From NCBI GenBank assembly GCA_016278265.1, contig JADQCE010000001.1:434001-498000 (forward strand): 64,000 nt of DNA. The letters run 5' to 3'. Shown here piece after piece: positions 8,415-17,890 of this stretch; within the stretch, counting starts at the first letter, position 1; each line of letters begins with the position of its first letter. A program made the translations under genes and the position numbers. This stretch comes from Halothiobacillus sp. (GTDB taxonomy: Bacteria > Pseudomonadota > Gammaproteobacteria > Halothiobacillales > Halothiobacillaceae). The notes under the pieces were generated by a model that did no database searches, was not told where the DNA came from, and saw only the letters and a list, made by a program, of their open reading frames with translations.

Positions 8415-11400
8415 GCAGGGATCTCCTCCGCAGCAGGTTGATCGGTCGCGTCTTGCTCGGCGGTGGGCAGGGCCTCCTGTCGCCACTCGCCGTCGACGAA
8501 TCGGTGCAGTCGGCCGGTCTCGGGATCGAGGATCACCGCCAGTACCCAGCCGTTCTTCACCAGGCTCTTGACCCCGGAAACGCCGTCGATCGCCGCGCGG
8601 GCGTGTTCGAACGGGGCCTCGATGACCGTGAGCAGGCGTATGGGGTCATGGTACGGCAGACCATCATAGAGCACCGTCTGCGAGGGCAGGCCGGTGCGCA
8701 GGTCGGATAGGTTGCCGGTGACCACGCCGAGACGGCAGGCGACGTTGTGGTAGGCCTTGCTGCCGCTGCCGTAGTGCTCGTTGTCGACCGCCGAGAAGTA
8801 GTGTTCCATGTTGATCCACTGGCCGACGACCAGCGGGCCGGTGAGGATGCTCTCGAGCAATCGGCCCTTGGGGTCGACGCGGTAGTCGTAGGACTGCAGG
8901 AAGGTGCGGCCCTCCAGGTCGGTCGCCTCGGTCAGGTGACGGCGGCCGATAATAAAGCCGGCATTGCGCGCAAGACCCCACTCGGGGCGCACCTGGGTCC
9001 AGTCGACCGTGTTGCGCTTGGCCTTGCGGGCCGCCTTGACCGCATCGAGCTCCGGCTCGACATCCGGCTCCAGGGTCTGAAGGCGCTCGGTGGCGGTGCG
9101 GCGCATGCCTGCGCGCAGGCCGTTACGCAGTCGTTCGAGGTAGACGAGGTGACTGGCCGGCAGCAGGTCGAGATCGTGCAGCTTGACCTCGTCGGAGGTG
9201 GTGTTGTGCATTGCCGGCAGGAACCAGGCGTCGTCGGGGATATCGATGCCTTCCGTGCGCAAGCGGCGGCGAATCTCCGGCTTGTTGCCCATGTGCGCCA
9301 GTACCCGCGCGCTGACCAGCCCGTGACTGCCGCCACAGGCGCCGCAATCCAGCGCGGACTCGTAGGGGTTGTTGTCCGACTGGCTGCCGTGGCCGGTGAG
9401 GATGATGAAACGCGAGAACTGCTCGGTCAGGCCGATCGAGCGCAGGGCCTGGGCGACGAAGAAGGTCTGCTCGTCGAGCGAGAAGCCGATCCGGCCCAGG
9501 CGCTCGAGCTGCATCTGCGCGTAGGAACGGTTGATGCGGTAGTCGGTCTGCAGCGTCTTGATGAACTTGGATTCGGCGCTCTCGCTCAGGGCAAAGTCGC
9601 GCGCAAAGCTCGTCTGACCGGCGTGGTTTTCCATCGCCGCCTCGCGCAGTTCGCGAATCGTCGTATCCGTGATCGATTCGCGTTCAATGCCGAACTCATG
9701 GTGGATCGCCTTGACGATGATCACGCGCTGCAAGGCACGGACCACCGAGTCCGCCTGCTCGCGGGTGAGCTTATCGACCATCAGGCGGGTGGAAGGCTTG
9801 TCCGCCTCGATCTTGTTGCGCCAGCGGTTGTACGCCGCCGGGGCGATGGTCTTGCCGATCATGTCGAAGCCGAACAGCAGGCCGATTGCCTCGACCGTAA
9901 AGTAGGGCGAGAGCACCGAGTGCTTGAGATCGTGGAGCACGTGCTCGGCCGAGGAATACAGGTCGGTATCGAGCTTCTCCGCGCCGGTGGTCACTTCGAG
10001 CACGAGGTTCTTGGGTGTGAGCAGGACCGGGCAGAGGTGATCTTCGCTGCCCTTGCCCAGCGCGATGAAGCTAACCGGCACGCCGAAAAAGCCGGCGATA
10101 CCGTAGGTCTGGTAGTCACCGATGGTCTCGAGCTGACGGCGGATGCGCTCGGAGCGCACGTCGATGCAGAACAGCATCTGGGCGAACGGGCGCTTGTCGC
10201 GCGGCTCGGCGGCGGTGAGGCGTAATTTGCCCAGCATCGAGCGGCGATAGGTCGCCTCCATGGCCTCCAGCCACACCATGCCCTCGCGCCTCTCGAACGC
10301 GGCCAGCTCGTCGAGCACCTCGACCAGCCGATCGCGATCCAGGTCGCGGAAGGTCTCCGGCGCACCGGCCAGCTCGGCCAGTTCGTCAAGGGCACGGGCC
10401 TGTCGCTCGCCCTCGGCACGGCGCTTGGTCGGCAGGTAGCGGGTGAGCAGGCTGGCGACTTCGGCGGGCTTGCCGCGGGCGACCACGTTCTCGACTGCCT
10501 CGGCATGGGCCGGCAGCACGCCGCCGGTGAACAGTTCGTGGCGCAGGTAGCACTCGGCCGGGCGCTCGGTGATCAGTGCCTCGAGCGCTTGGCGATCACC
10601 CGGCATCTTGCGCCGGCGGGCGTGCTCACGGATCAAGGAGAGGGCCAGCACCAGCCGAATGGCGAGGAAGTCGACCAGGTCGGCCGGGTATTCCTGCGCC
10701 CAGTGGTAACGGCTGGCGGTCGAGCGCCAGCGGATGAAGCCCGCCCAGCCGTGCATGTGCGTGAGTTCGCGGACGATCAGGTCCTGCCAGACGTCCTCCG
10801 GGATGCCCAGCTCATCGAGGATGTAGGCGATGATCCCCTCGGGGGTTTCGCTCTGCACCAGGATCTTCTGGATATGCAGCCCGCGCAGGAACAGGCGCAG
10901 GTTGCGGCGCGCCAGGGCACTCCAAGCGGTAAATAGACCCTGTTCGCGCCCCGGCATCTGCCAGGCCGATTGCCCCTCGTCGAAGAAATCGAGGCAGGTC
11001 TTGATCAGGAGCTCGTCGAGCGTCTCGCCGATGCGCGTGCCGTACAGGAGATCCAGTGCCTCGTAGAACGGACGTTCAGCCGGGAAGCAGCCGCGCAGGC
11101 GCTCGGCCAACGTCTCGACATTCATCGACGCCGGCTGGTCGGCATGGTCGTGCAGGGCGGCGGCAACGTCGTCGAGATCGGCGACGGTGCGCTTGGTGAC
11201 CACCGGATCAGGTCGCTCGGTCAACAGCGTGCAAAGCAGATCCTGCCCGCCGATCGCCTGCAGGGCCGGGCGCTTTTCGAGCGCAGCCGCCACGCTGGCC
11301 TCGATGGTGTCGCGGTCGACGCGGCCCTCGTTGAACAGGCGCTGGTAGTCGGCGCGCGGCAGGAAACCACGGCCGTGGAACAACTCTTCACCACGCTCGA

Positions 11401-11545
11401 CCGCCTCGGGGAAGGGCAGGTCTTCCAGCCCGTGCAGCGGGTTGTGGTGGATGAAGGTGCGCATCGGCCAGAAATTGGGGATCGGCTCGGCGGCCATGTG
11501 CACCATCGAGCGGATCTTCAGCCCGCGTCCGAGGGAAAGGGTCAT
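8411..11545 (-). CDS. dabA: DabA, carbonic-anhydrase-like subunit of the DAB inorganic carbon pump
   Basis: The start at 11545 is chosen because ACAGGAGGTG lies just upstream and it overlaps the previous stop (ATGA); the longer frame to 11611 reads through the neighbour. The 1044-residue protein (DUF2309) has two beta-carbonic-anhydrase-like zinc sites: MLFCIDVRSE (Cys and Asp, about residue 456) and LTGHGSQSDNNPYESALDCGACGG (split here only by description; His about 714, Cys about 729). DabA couples to the proton-conducting DabB to make energised, one-way hydration of CO2 to bicarbonate at the inner face of the cytoplasmic membrane. It is longer than the free-standing DAB2 type, as usual for carboxysome-linked DAB1. 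Confidence 0.93.
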   Translation of the reverse strand: MTLSLGRGLKIRSMVHMAAEPIPNFWPMRTFIHHNPLHGLEDLPFPEAVERGEELFHGRGFLPRADYQRLFNEGRVDRDTIEASVAAALEKRPALQAIGGQDLLCTLLTERPDPVVTKRTVADLDDVAAALHDHADQPASMNVETLAERLRGCFPAERPFYEALDLLYGTRIGETLDELLIKTCLDFFDEGQSAWQMPGREQGLFTAWSALARRNLRLFLRGLHIQKILVQSETPEGIIAYILDELGIPEDVWQDLIVRELTHMHGWAGFIRWRSTASRYHWAQEYPADLVDFLAIRLVLALSLIREHARRRKMPGDRQALEALITERPAECYLRHELFTGGVLPAHAEAVENVVARGKPAEVASLLTRYLPTKRRAEGERQARALDELAELAGAPETFRDLDRDRLVEVLDELAAFERREGMVWLEAMEATYRRSMLGKLRLTAAEPRDKRPFAQMLFCIDVRSERIRRQLETIGDYQTYGIAGFFGVPVSFIALGKGSEDHLCPVLLTPKNLVLEVTTGAEKLDTDLYSSAEHVLHDLKHSVLSPYFTVEAIGLLFGFDMIGKTIAPAAYNRWRNKIEADKPSTRLMVDKLTREQADSVVRALQRVIIVKAIHHEFGIERESITDTTIRELREAAMENHAGQTSFARDFALSESAESKFIKTLQTDYRINRSYAQMQLERLGRIGFSLDEQTFFVAQALRSIGLTEQFSRFIILTGHGSQSDNNPYESALDCGACGGSHGLVSARVLAHMGNKPEIRRRLRTEGIDIPDDAWFLPAMHNTTSDEVKLHDLDLLPASHLVYLERLRNGLRAGMRRTATERLQTLEPDVEPELDAVKAARKAKRNTVDWTQVRPEWGLARNAGFIIGRRHLTEATDLEGRTFLQSYDYRVDPKGRLLESILTGPLVVGQWINMEHYFSAVDNEHYGSGSKAYHNVACRLGVVTGNLSDLRTGLPSQTVLYDGLPYHDPIRLLTVIEAPFEHARAAIDGVSGVKSLVKNGWVLAVILDPETGRLHRFVDGEWRQEALPTAEQDATDQPAAEEIPA

Positions 11546-12294
11546 ACAGCACCTCCTGTCCAGATCAGGCCGGCGGCCACCATCATCACGACCAGCCCGG
11601 CGACCAGCCACGTGGTCGAGCGGGGCAGGTCGTCGGCGATCGGGCCGCTACGCGGGCCGAATATCGTGCCTTGCAGCAGGCGCGCACCCGCCCAACTCCA
11701 TAACAGCCAGGTCACCAGGATGCCGAGGGCAACCCCGAGCGTGGCACCGCTGAGCACGGACAGCAGGGCGAAGAACCCCGGGAACAGCGGCAGGGCCATG
11801 GCCGCGAGGGTGACCACCGCGATCACGCCGGACAGCCGCGGCAGGTCGCGCGCCAGGCCACCGTGCAGGCCGGTATAGGCCGCTTCCAGCCGCCGGGCCA
11901 GCGCATCGCGCACCAGCAGCATCAGCACCGGTGCGACCGTCATGGCCAGCGTGAAGGCGATCAGGTCGGCAGCGGTGGGCCCCTGCATGACGAACAGCCA
12001 CACCAGCGGCCAGGCGGAACTGGCCAGCATGGCGGCCCACCGGCCGACCTCGCGCACGGTAAGCATCCGGAAGGCGTAGAAGATCGCGCTTAAGGTCGCC
12101 CAGGTCGCCAGCACCGTGCCGGCCGGGGCGAGATCGCCCCACAGGATCAGGGCGACGCCGATCTGCGGCCAGACGATGAACAGTGCCAGACGCGCAAACG
12201 GGTTGGTGGTGCCGGCGGCCAGCCGATTGAACACGAGGCTGGCCGGGAACAGCGGCAGGAAGAACGCCGCGAGGATGATCAGCAGACCGGACAT
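11542..12294 (-). CDS. Eight-helix membrane protein between dabB and dabA
   Basis: The 250-residue, very hydrophobic protein has about eight predicted transmembrane segments (for example residues 4-22, 38-58, 63-82, 88-103, 110-128, 158-178, 182-200, 228-247). It contains no motif I can name. It resembles a short NuoL/NuoM-like antiporter fragment, and its position directly after dabB (1-bp gap) and overlapping dabA by ATGA implies a membrane partner of the DAB pump. Carboxysome-linked DAB1 clusters carry an extra membrane gene of this kind (recalled, not checked). Which residues, if any, conduct protons cannot be told from the sequence alone. Confidence 0.7.
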   Translation of the reverse strand: MSGLLIILAAFFLPLFPASLVFNRLAAGTTNPFARLALFIVWPQIGVALILWGDLAPAGTVLATWATLSAIFYAFRMLTVREVGRWAAMLASSAWPLVWLFVMQGPTAADLIAFTLAMTVAPVLMLLVRDALARRLEAAYTGLHGGLARDLPRLSGVIAVVTLAAMALPLFPGFFALLSVLSGATLGVALGILVTWLLWSWAGARLLQGTIFGPRSGPIADDLPRSTTWLVAGLVVMMVAAGLIWTGGAV

Positions 12295-12295
12295 A

Positions 12296-13978
12296 TCAAC
12301 TCCACTTCAACCAGACGTTCAGGCGCTTGGAGAAATCAAGCAGGGTGACCGTCATGCGGTCGTAGACATCGGCGACGTAGAACTCGCGCGAGAACAACGA
12401 ATACAGCGTTAGCCGGGCGTTGCCGTGACCTTCGTCGATGCGCTGGCGACGCACGTTGGTGAGATACGCGCCCATCCAGCCGAGCACCACGATCAGTGCC
12501 AGCAGGATCACCAGCATGTCGAAGGTGACCGCATCGATGCCGGCGGCGTGATAGAGCGCGTTGCGGAAGACCTCGTCTGGGTAGAGGAAGGTCTCGAAGC
12601 TGTGGCCGACGAAGCTGTACCCCACCACGATCAGTGCGAACGAGAGGATGATCAGCGCCATCATGCGCACCGGGTTTTCCGAATCCAGGCGGTGGGTGGC
12701 GAACAGTACCTGCACGCCGGTGATCCAGCCGAAGAACAGCAGCACGATCGCGCCCTGTTTCTGGAAGAAGTCCTCGGCGACCCAGGCGTGGGCCATCACC
12801 AGGATGACCAGCGGCACGATCAGGGTCACCGCCCCGATAATCAGCCAGGGCAGGCGGGCCGGGGCGGACTTGCGCTCGACCAGGAAGTCGTAGAGCGGGT
12901 CGTTGGGCACGCCGTCGTGCTTGCGCGCCGCGCCGATCACGTTGCCCGCGCCGAGGAACATGGTGCCCTTGAACAGGCCATGGGCGATCAGGTGGAAGAT
13001 CGCCAGCGCAAAGGCGCCCGCGCCGGTCTCCATGATCATGAAGCCCATCTGACCCATGGTGGAGTAGCCCAAGGATTTCTTGATGTCGTTCTGCGTGAGC
13101 ATCAGCACCGACCCGATCAGCGCGGTGACCAGGCCGACCACGAACAGCAGGTGCAGGATCTCGCCGCTGTGGACGAACACCGGCGCGAAGCGGTTGATGA
13201 TGATGCCGCCGGCGTTGACGATGCCCGCGTGCATCAGTGCCGAGACCGGCGTCGGGCCTTCCATGGTGTAGGGCAGCCAGGTGTGCAGCGGGAACTGGGC
13301 GGACTTGGCGAACGCCGACAGTGCGACCAGGAACGCCACCGTGCCGGTGACCGGCAGATCCATGAACGTGCGCACGTCCGGCATCTCGGCGATGCGCTCG
13401 AAGAGGGTGGGGAAGTCGAGCACGCCGTAGGCCTGGAATAGGATCACGGCGGCGAGCACCAGCGGCAGGTCACCCAGTCGGTAGGTGATGAACGTCCAGA
13501 AAGCGTACCGCTGCGCAGTGGGCGGCTCGGTGTTGTGTGCGAGCAGGAAGTAGAGCACCACGCCGATCAGGTGCCAGGCGATCAGCAGGGTGATCAGGTC
13601 GCCGGCCATGACCATCAGCAGGATCGAGCCGGTCATCACGTCGAGCAGCATGAAGAACCGGCCGTAGCCCGGCTCCTCGATCATGTAGCGGACCGAGTAG
13701 ATGTGGACCACGAGACTGATGCCGGAGACCACCAGCGCCATGATCGCGCTCAGCGGGTCGAGCTGCAGGCTGCCCCAGCCATTGGCGAGGCCCATCCACT
13801 GCGGGCCGGTGTCGCCGGCGATGTAGGCGGTTAGCTGGAACGCCGCGACCACCACCACGAGGAGGTTGATGCCGACACTCAGTCGCGCCACCCGCTTGCC
13901 CATCCGGCCACCCAGCAGGTGCACCAGCAGAGCAGCCAGGAAGGGCAGCAGGGGTATCAGCCATTGCAGTTCGATCAT
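12296..13978 (-). CDS. dabB: DabB, NuoL-like proton-conducting subunit of the DAB pump
   Basis: The 560-residue polytopic membrane protein has the PF00361 core of complex I/Mrp antiporter subunits: DPLSAIMALVVSGISLVVHIYSV, then HLIGVVLYFLLAH, TWLPYTMEGPTPVSALMHAGIVNAGG (the NuoL signature region, described in parts), and KKSLGYSTMGQMGFM. In DAB complexes DabB passes cations, probably protons, down the membrane potential to drive DabA. The C-terminal lateral helix of true NuoL is shortened. It is the first dab gene, 150 bp after cbbO, a gap that could hold an internal promoter. Confidence 0.92.
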   Translation of the reverse strand: MIELQWLIPLLPFLAALLVHLLGGRMGKRVARLSVGINLLVVVVAAFQLTAYIAGDTGPQWMGLANGWGSLQLDPLSAIMALVVSGISLVVHIYSVRYMIEEPGYGRFFMLLDVMTGSILLMVMAGDLITLLIAWHLIGVVLYFLLAHNTEPPTAQRYAFWTFITYRLGDLPLVLAAVILFQAYGVLDFPTLFERIAEMPDVRTFMDLPVTGTVAFLVALSAFAKSAQFPLHTWLPYTMEGPTPVSALMHAGIVNAGGIIINRFAPVFVHSGEILHLLFVVGLVTALIGSVLMLTQNDIKKSLGYSTMGQMGFMIMETGAGAFALAIFHLIAHGLFKGTMFLGAGNVIGAARKHDGVPNDPLYDFLVERKSAPARLPWLIIGAVTLIVPLVILVMAHAWVAEDFFQKQGAIVLLFFGWITGVQVLFATHRLDSENPVRMMALIILSFALIVVGYSFVGHSFETFLYPDEVFRNALYHAAGIDAVTFDMLVILLALIVVLGWMGAYLTNVRRQRIDEGHGNARLTLYSLFSREFYVADVYDRMTVTLLDFSKRLNVWLKWS

Positions 13979-14128
13979 CGTCTCACCCTTTACGGTACCG
14001 CCGGCCGATTGCCGGGCCGTTCATTCCCGATTGTTGTTATGCCCCCGACCCGTGAGCGGCAGGATGAGCCAGACAGGGGGCGGGTCGAGGGCGCGGCACC
14101 ATGCCGCATCGTTCGCCTTGTGCCTGCG

Positions 14129-16480
14129 CTACTTGGTCATCGACAGGTACAGCGCCGGCAGCTTCTCCGGCAGTCGAGAGACGTGGTCGAGCACCATGAA
14201 GTTCTTGGGCCCGAACACGCGTGAGACGTACTCGTCGGCATGCGGGTCGAGGGTCACGCAGAAGGTCTCGACCCCCTGACGGTGCAGTTCCTCGACGGCC
14301 TTCCTGGTGTCGTGCCGCAGGTACTGCGGATCGCGCACATCGTTATCCGAGGGTTCGCCGTCACTGAGCAACAGCACGAGCTTGCGTTGGCTGGGACGCT
14401 GGCGCATCACGGCACCGGCATGGCGCAGCGCGGCGCCCATGCGCGTCGACAACTGACCGGTCATGCCGGCCAGGCGCGCCTTGGCCTTGTCGCCGTAGGG
14501 CTCGCCGAAGTCCTTGAAGCGGTAGTACTCGACGTCGTGGCGGCCGTTGGAATCAAAACCGTGGATGGCGAACGGATCGCCCACCCGGTTGATCGCGTCG
14601 GCCAGCAGGGTGGCCGCCTCGCGGGCCAGATCCAGCACGGTGGTCTCCTCGTCGCCGCGGCCAATCGCGTCGTTGGTCGACTCGGACAGGTCGATCAGCA
14701 GCATCACCGACAGGTCGCGGACCTGCAGGCGGGTGCGGATGCCGATGCGAGGATCGGGTGTCTGACCCATACGGATGTCGATCATCGCGCTGATCGCGGC
14801 GTTGATGTCGATCTGGTCGCCGTCCTCGACCTTCTTCTCGCGCACCACGCCCTGTGGCTGGATGCCCTCGATCAGGTATTTGAGCCGCCGGACCAGCGGC
14901 TTGTGGCGCTCGAGGATCGCGTCGATCGACTCGGGATCGCCCTCGACCGGGCGCTTCTCGTTGATCGTGGTCCAGTACGGGCGCTCGAGCTGGGACATGT
15001 AGTCCCACTCGTGGTAGTGCACCGGCGAGAGTGTGCGGTCCTCGGCGAAGATGTCGGAATACTTGCGCCCGTGGTTGTCGTATAGCTCGGTGCCCAGTAC
15101 CCAGACCTCGTCGGCGTCCTCGGCGGAGATGTTCTCGATGTCGAGCGAGTTGAGCATCTCCAGCAGGGATACGTAACGACGCTTGTCGTCGATGCTGCCC
15201 TCGCGTTGGACTTCCATCGCCGACTCGGGCTTCTCGAACAGGAAGCGATTGTCGTCGCGGTAGGGGATGCTGGGCACGTCCTGGCTGGGGCTGAAGTGCA
15301 GGCCCAGCTGCTCGGCCCGATCGGCGAGCGCCAGGCCGGCGGCGCGGACGCGCTCGTAGTCCTCGAGATCCTCCCGGATCGAGTTCACCGCCTCGCGCGC
15401 CTGGGCGATCAACGGATGGTCGTCGGCGTAGCTCGGGTCGAGCAGGGCGAGGGCGAGGCGGTCGAGCAGCGGGCCGACGCGCTCGGCATCGGTCTCCTCG
15501 TGGCGGTTGACCGCGATGCGCGCGATACGCGTCCACAACGGTGCCAGTCCGGGGAAGTCCTTGCCGGCCAGGGTTTCGACGCGCGCGTCCTCCATCAGGC
15601 CGATGAAGGTCTGCTGGAGCTTGGAGGCCTCTTCCGACTCGGCATCGAAGCCCGAGTAGATCATGTGCGCGGCGGCGTGGGCGGCCGATGCGCGGTAGAG
15701 GTTGACGCCATCGACCGACGAGTCGTCCCGGTCGACGTAGTCGTCGAAGGCGTCGGGCAGGTTGATGAACGGCCCCTCGATGAACGGCCGGTAGCCCTGG
15801 CGGCTTTCGAAATCGCCCGAGGTGGGTCGCAGCAGGAAGTTGCGTGCCCACAGGGCTCGCAGGTACATCACCAGGCGGCGCTGCACGTCGACGAACAGGG
15901 TGCCGCGGCGCTCTTTCTGCAGAACGGCCTGGGCATCGGGGCTGGAAAGGCTGAAGTAGGCGTCCAGCGCCTCGAAGTCGGTGCGGTGGGCGTTGATGCC
16001 CCAGGTCGCCCAACGTCGCAGCCCACCCAGCGTAAGTACCTCGAGCAGATGGTCGAGCTGCGTAAGCATGGGGCGCAGGGCACGCGGCGCCTGTGCCAGG
16101 ATGTAGTTGACCAGTGACAGGTACTGCTGGAACAGCGAGGCTTCACCTAGGCGGTTCGCGGCCACCGGGGCGGTGGAGAACAGCAGGACGAGCACCGCCG
16201 CACTGGTCTTGGAGAACATCTTGATCGCCATCGAGAGCAGCTCGAAGGCGGTATCGGTGCCGAGCTCCCGTGCCACCTGGGGGGTGGCCTCGATGTAGGC
16301 GAGGACCAGTTCCTCGCCCCGACCCAGCGATTGCAGGCTGATCGCGCCCTCGAGGTAGGCCTCGAGCGCACGCGGCGCGAACACCCGCGAGGCGTCCACC
16401 CAGTGGATCTCGAGGATCTCGCGCGCGGATTCGCTCAATTCGTTGAGGCGCTCCTGGTCTTCTAGCCGTGCACTCGTCAT
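14129..16480 (-). CDS. cbbO: CbbO, VWA-domain adaptor of Rubisco activase
   Basis: The 783-residue protein has a long helical N-terminal region and a C-terminal von Willebrand factor A domain (about residues 585-783). The MIDAS motif is MLLIDLSEST (DxSxS), with LVLLLSDGEPSD and the conserved Thr region following. CbbO binds the CbbQ hexamer through the helical part and docks on Rubisco through its VWA metal site to direct remodelling. Full-length for the family. It follows mcdB by about 70 bp and precedes dabB; cbbQ has moved to the end of the cluster. Confidence 0.93.
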   Translation of the reverse strand: MTSARLEDQERLNELSESAREILEIHWVDASRVFAPRALEAYLEGAISLQSLGRGEELVLAYIEATPQVARELGTDTAFELLSMAIKMFSKTSAAVLVLLFSTAPVAANRLGEASLFQQYLSLVNYILAQAPRALRPMLTQLDHLLEVLTLGGLRRWATWGINAHRTDFEALDAYFSLSSPDAQAVLQKERRGTLFVDVQRRLVMYLRALWARNFLLRPTSGDFESRQGYRPFIEGPFINLPDAFDDYVDRDDSSVDGVNLYRASAAHAAAHMIYSGFDAESEEASKLQQTFIGLMEDARVETLAGKDFPGLAPLWTRIARIAVNRHEETDAERVGPLLDRLALALLDPSYADDHPLIAQAREAVNSIREDLEDYERVRAAGLALADRAEQLGLHFSPSQDVPSIPYRDDNRFLFEKPESAMEVQREGSIDDKRRYVSLLEMLNSLDIENISAEDADEVWVLGTELYDNHGRKYSDIFAEDRTLSPVHYHEWDYMSQLERPYWTTINEKRPVEGDPESIDAILERHKPLVRRLKYLIEGIQPQGVVREKKVEDGDQIDINAAISAMIDIRMGQTPDPRIGIRTRLQVRDLSVMLLIDLSESTNDAIGRGDEETTVLDLAREAATLLADAINRVGDPFAIHGFDSNGRHDVEYYRFKDFGEPYGDKAKARLAGMTGQLSTRMGAALRHAGAVMRQRPSQRKLVLLLSDGEPSDNDVRDPQYLRHDTRKAVEELHRQGVETFCVTLDPHADEYVSRVFGPKNFMVLDHVSRLPEKLPALYLSMTK

Positions 16481-16550
16481 GACATCGATCGTGGCTCTGC
16501 TGGTGGCAAGGAAGAAAGCGGGCCGGCACTAGGCCGGCCTGAAGGCAGAA

Positions 16551-16913
16551 TTAGTCCGGCCAGACGCGGTGCGGGTGCAGCGGCTGCTCGCCCAGACCCG
16601 GCGCCTTCTTCGGCTTGGTGGCCGGCTTGCGGGTAGTCGAGGACTTGGTCGTGGTGCTCGACTTCGCGGCGGGCTTCTTGGCTGCCGTCTTCGTCGCCGG
16701 TGCCTTGCGGGCCGGGGTGCTGCCCTTGGCCGGTGCCTTGCGCGCGGTGGAGGTGGACGCCGCCGACTTGCTCGCGGTGTTGCCTGCCGCCGCTGTCTTG
16801 CTTGCCGTGCTGCTGGTCGCGGCCGGCTTGGATTCGGTCTTGGGGGTCTCGGTCGGCTTGGACTCGGACTCTGACTTCACGCTGGCGCTCAGTTTGTCTT
16901 CCAACTTGCTCAT
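16551..16913 (-). CDS. mcdB: Alpha-carboxysome McdB-like disordered positioning protein
   Basis: The 120-residue, low-complexity protein is rich in Lys, Ala, Ser and Thr (repeated KxA, STxxK patterns) with no predicted fold. It ends HPHRVWPD. Alpha-type McdB proteins are disordered, sit next to the ParA-like mcdA, associate with carboxysomes and have an invariant tryptophan close to the C-terminus; the tryptophan three residues from the end fits. Its start overlaps the mcdA stop (ATGA at 16910-16913), so the pair is translationally coupled. The assignment rests on position, composition and the terminal Trp, not on overall similarity. Confidence 0.8.
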   Translation of the reverse strand: MSKLEDKLSASVKSESESKPTETPKTESKPAATSSTASKTAAAGNTASKSAASTSTARKAPAKGSTPARKAPATKTAAKKPAAKSSTTTKSSTTRKPATKPKKAPGLGEQPLHPHRVWPD

Positions 16914-17548
16914 GGTGACGTTACCTCGTCGATGATGTTCTCGATTTCGTCCACCGCCGCACGACCACGGCCGCCAAGCTGGTAGACGCTCACTCCCTCC
17001 ACGACCGCCGTTCGATAGGCGGCCCGACGGCGGACGGCCGCCGGGAGGACGGGCAAGCCAAGCCCCGCGACGGCATTTTGCATGGCACGGGTCATGGCGC
17101 TACGCGGTTCGGTCTGGTTGAGCAACAGAGCCGCGGAAAGGGATTTGTTGCCGCTCTCGCGCGCCTGGTTCACCGCCTTGACGGTGTCGGCACTCGCCCA
17201 GAGGTCCAGCGGCGAGGGGAGAACGGGGATCAGGACCTGGTGACTGTGAAGCAGCAACTCGATGGTCACGTTCATGTCCAGCGAGGGCGGGCAGTCGACG
17301 ATCACGTAGTCGCAATGCTGGCGTGCCGCCGCGAGGTTGGCATGGGCATCGTCGTGTTCGTCGAACAGGCGGGGCAGGCCCGATTTGGCCTCACCCCAGC
17401 CTGACCAGTGGCGCAGGGCCCCCTGGGGGTCGGCGTCGATCAGACCGACTTCCGCCCGCCGGGCGAGCCCGGAGGCCAGGTTGATCGACAGCGTGGTCTT
17501 GCCACAGCCGCCCTTGAGGTTGGCCAATGCGATGACGTGTGCGGCCAT
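16910..17548 (-). CDS. mcdA: McdA, ParA-type ATPase that positions carboxysomes
   Basis: The 212-residue protein begins AAHVIALANLKGGCGKTTLS, the deviant Walker A of ParA/MinD ATPases with the signature lysine before GG. DADPQG and VIVDCPPSLD (Walker A' and B) follow. ParA-type McdA binds nucleoid DNA when ATP-bound and forms gradients relieved by McdB on carboxysomes, spacing them along the cell. The neighbour mcdB and the carboxysome context favour McdA over a plasmid or chromosome partition protein, and no ParB or parS is visible. Confidence 0.88.
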   Translation of the reverse strand: MAAHVIALANLKGGCGKTTLSINLASGLARRAEVGLIDADPQGALRHWSGWGEAKSGLPRLFDEHDDAHANLAAARQHCDYVIVDCPPSLDMNVTIELLLHSHQVLIPVLPSPLDLWASADTVKAVNQARESGNKSLSAALLLNQTEPRSAMTRAMQNAVAGLGLPVLPAAVRRRAAYRTAVVEGVSVYQLGGRGRAAVDEIENIIDEVTSP

Positions 17549-17583
17549 GGTGTCACCCTCCTTGATGGGGTCAGCCTGCCTGG

Positions 17584-17862
17584 TTAACCCGTCTGGGTCT
17601 GCTCGGCCAGTTTTGACGCCTGCTTGGCGAAGCGTACCTCGAGATCGCCGAGTGTCTCCTCGAGCGGGGAGACATTGACGCTGACCTGGGTGCGGTCGAA
17701 CTGCAGGCTGGGGTGGTAGCCCATTTCCTCGGAGATCTCGGCGAGACGATCGAGGAAATCACGCGTCTGCGAATACTCCTCGAACTCGAATTTGCGGATC
17801 AGCATGGGGGGGCGCTTCTGGGTCTGCCAGCCGTCCACCTGGATGTCGGTCGTCTCAACCAT
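17584..17862 (-). CDS. acRAF: acRAF, alpha-carboxysome Rubisco assembly factor
   Basis: The 92-residue protein starts at 17862 (GGGAGAA upstream); a longer frame to 18270 is an overlap with the bacterioferritin-like gene. The sequence RKFEFEEYSQTRDFLDRLAEISEEMGYHP is split across the pterin-4a-carbinolamine-dehydratase fold, but the catalytic His residues of true dehydratases (HHP motif) are reduced to one, GYHPSLQF. In alpha-carboxysome loci this degenerate enzyme acts as a chaperone in folding or assembling form IA Rubisco. Position between the bacterioferritin-like gene and mcdA is the standard one. Confidence 0.88.
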   Translation of the reverse strand: MVETTDIQVDGWQTQKRPPMLIRKFEFEEYSQTRDFLDRLAEISEEMGYHPSLQFDRTQVSVNVSPLEETLGDLEVRFAKQASKLAEQTQTG

Positions 17863-17890
17863 GTGCGTTCTCCCTGAGAACTCGTGTTGC

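Noticed and set aside
8747-10225. 492-codon open frame antisense to dabA
   Set aside because: Shadow of the conserved dabA frame; no own ribosome-binding site or family.
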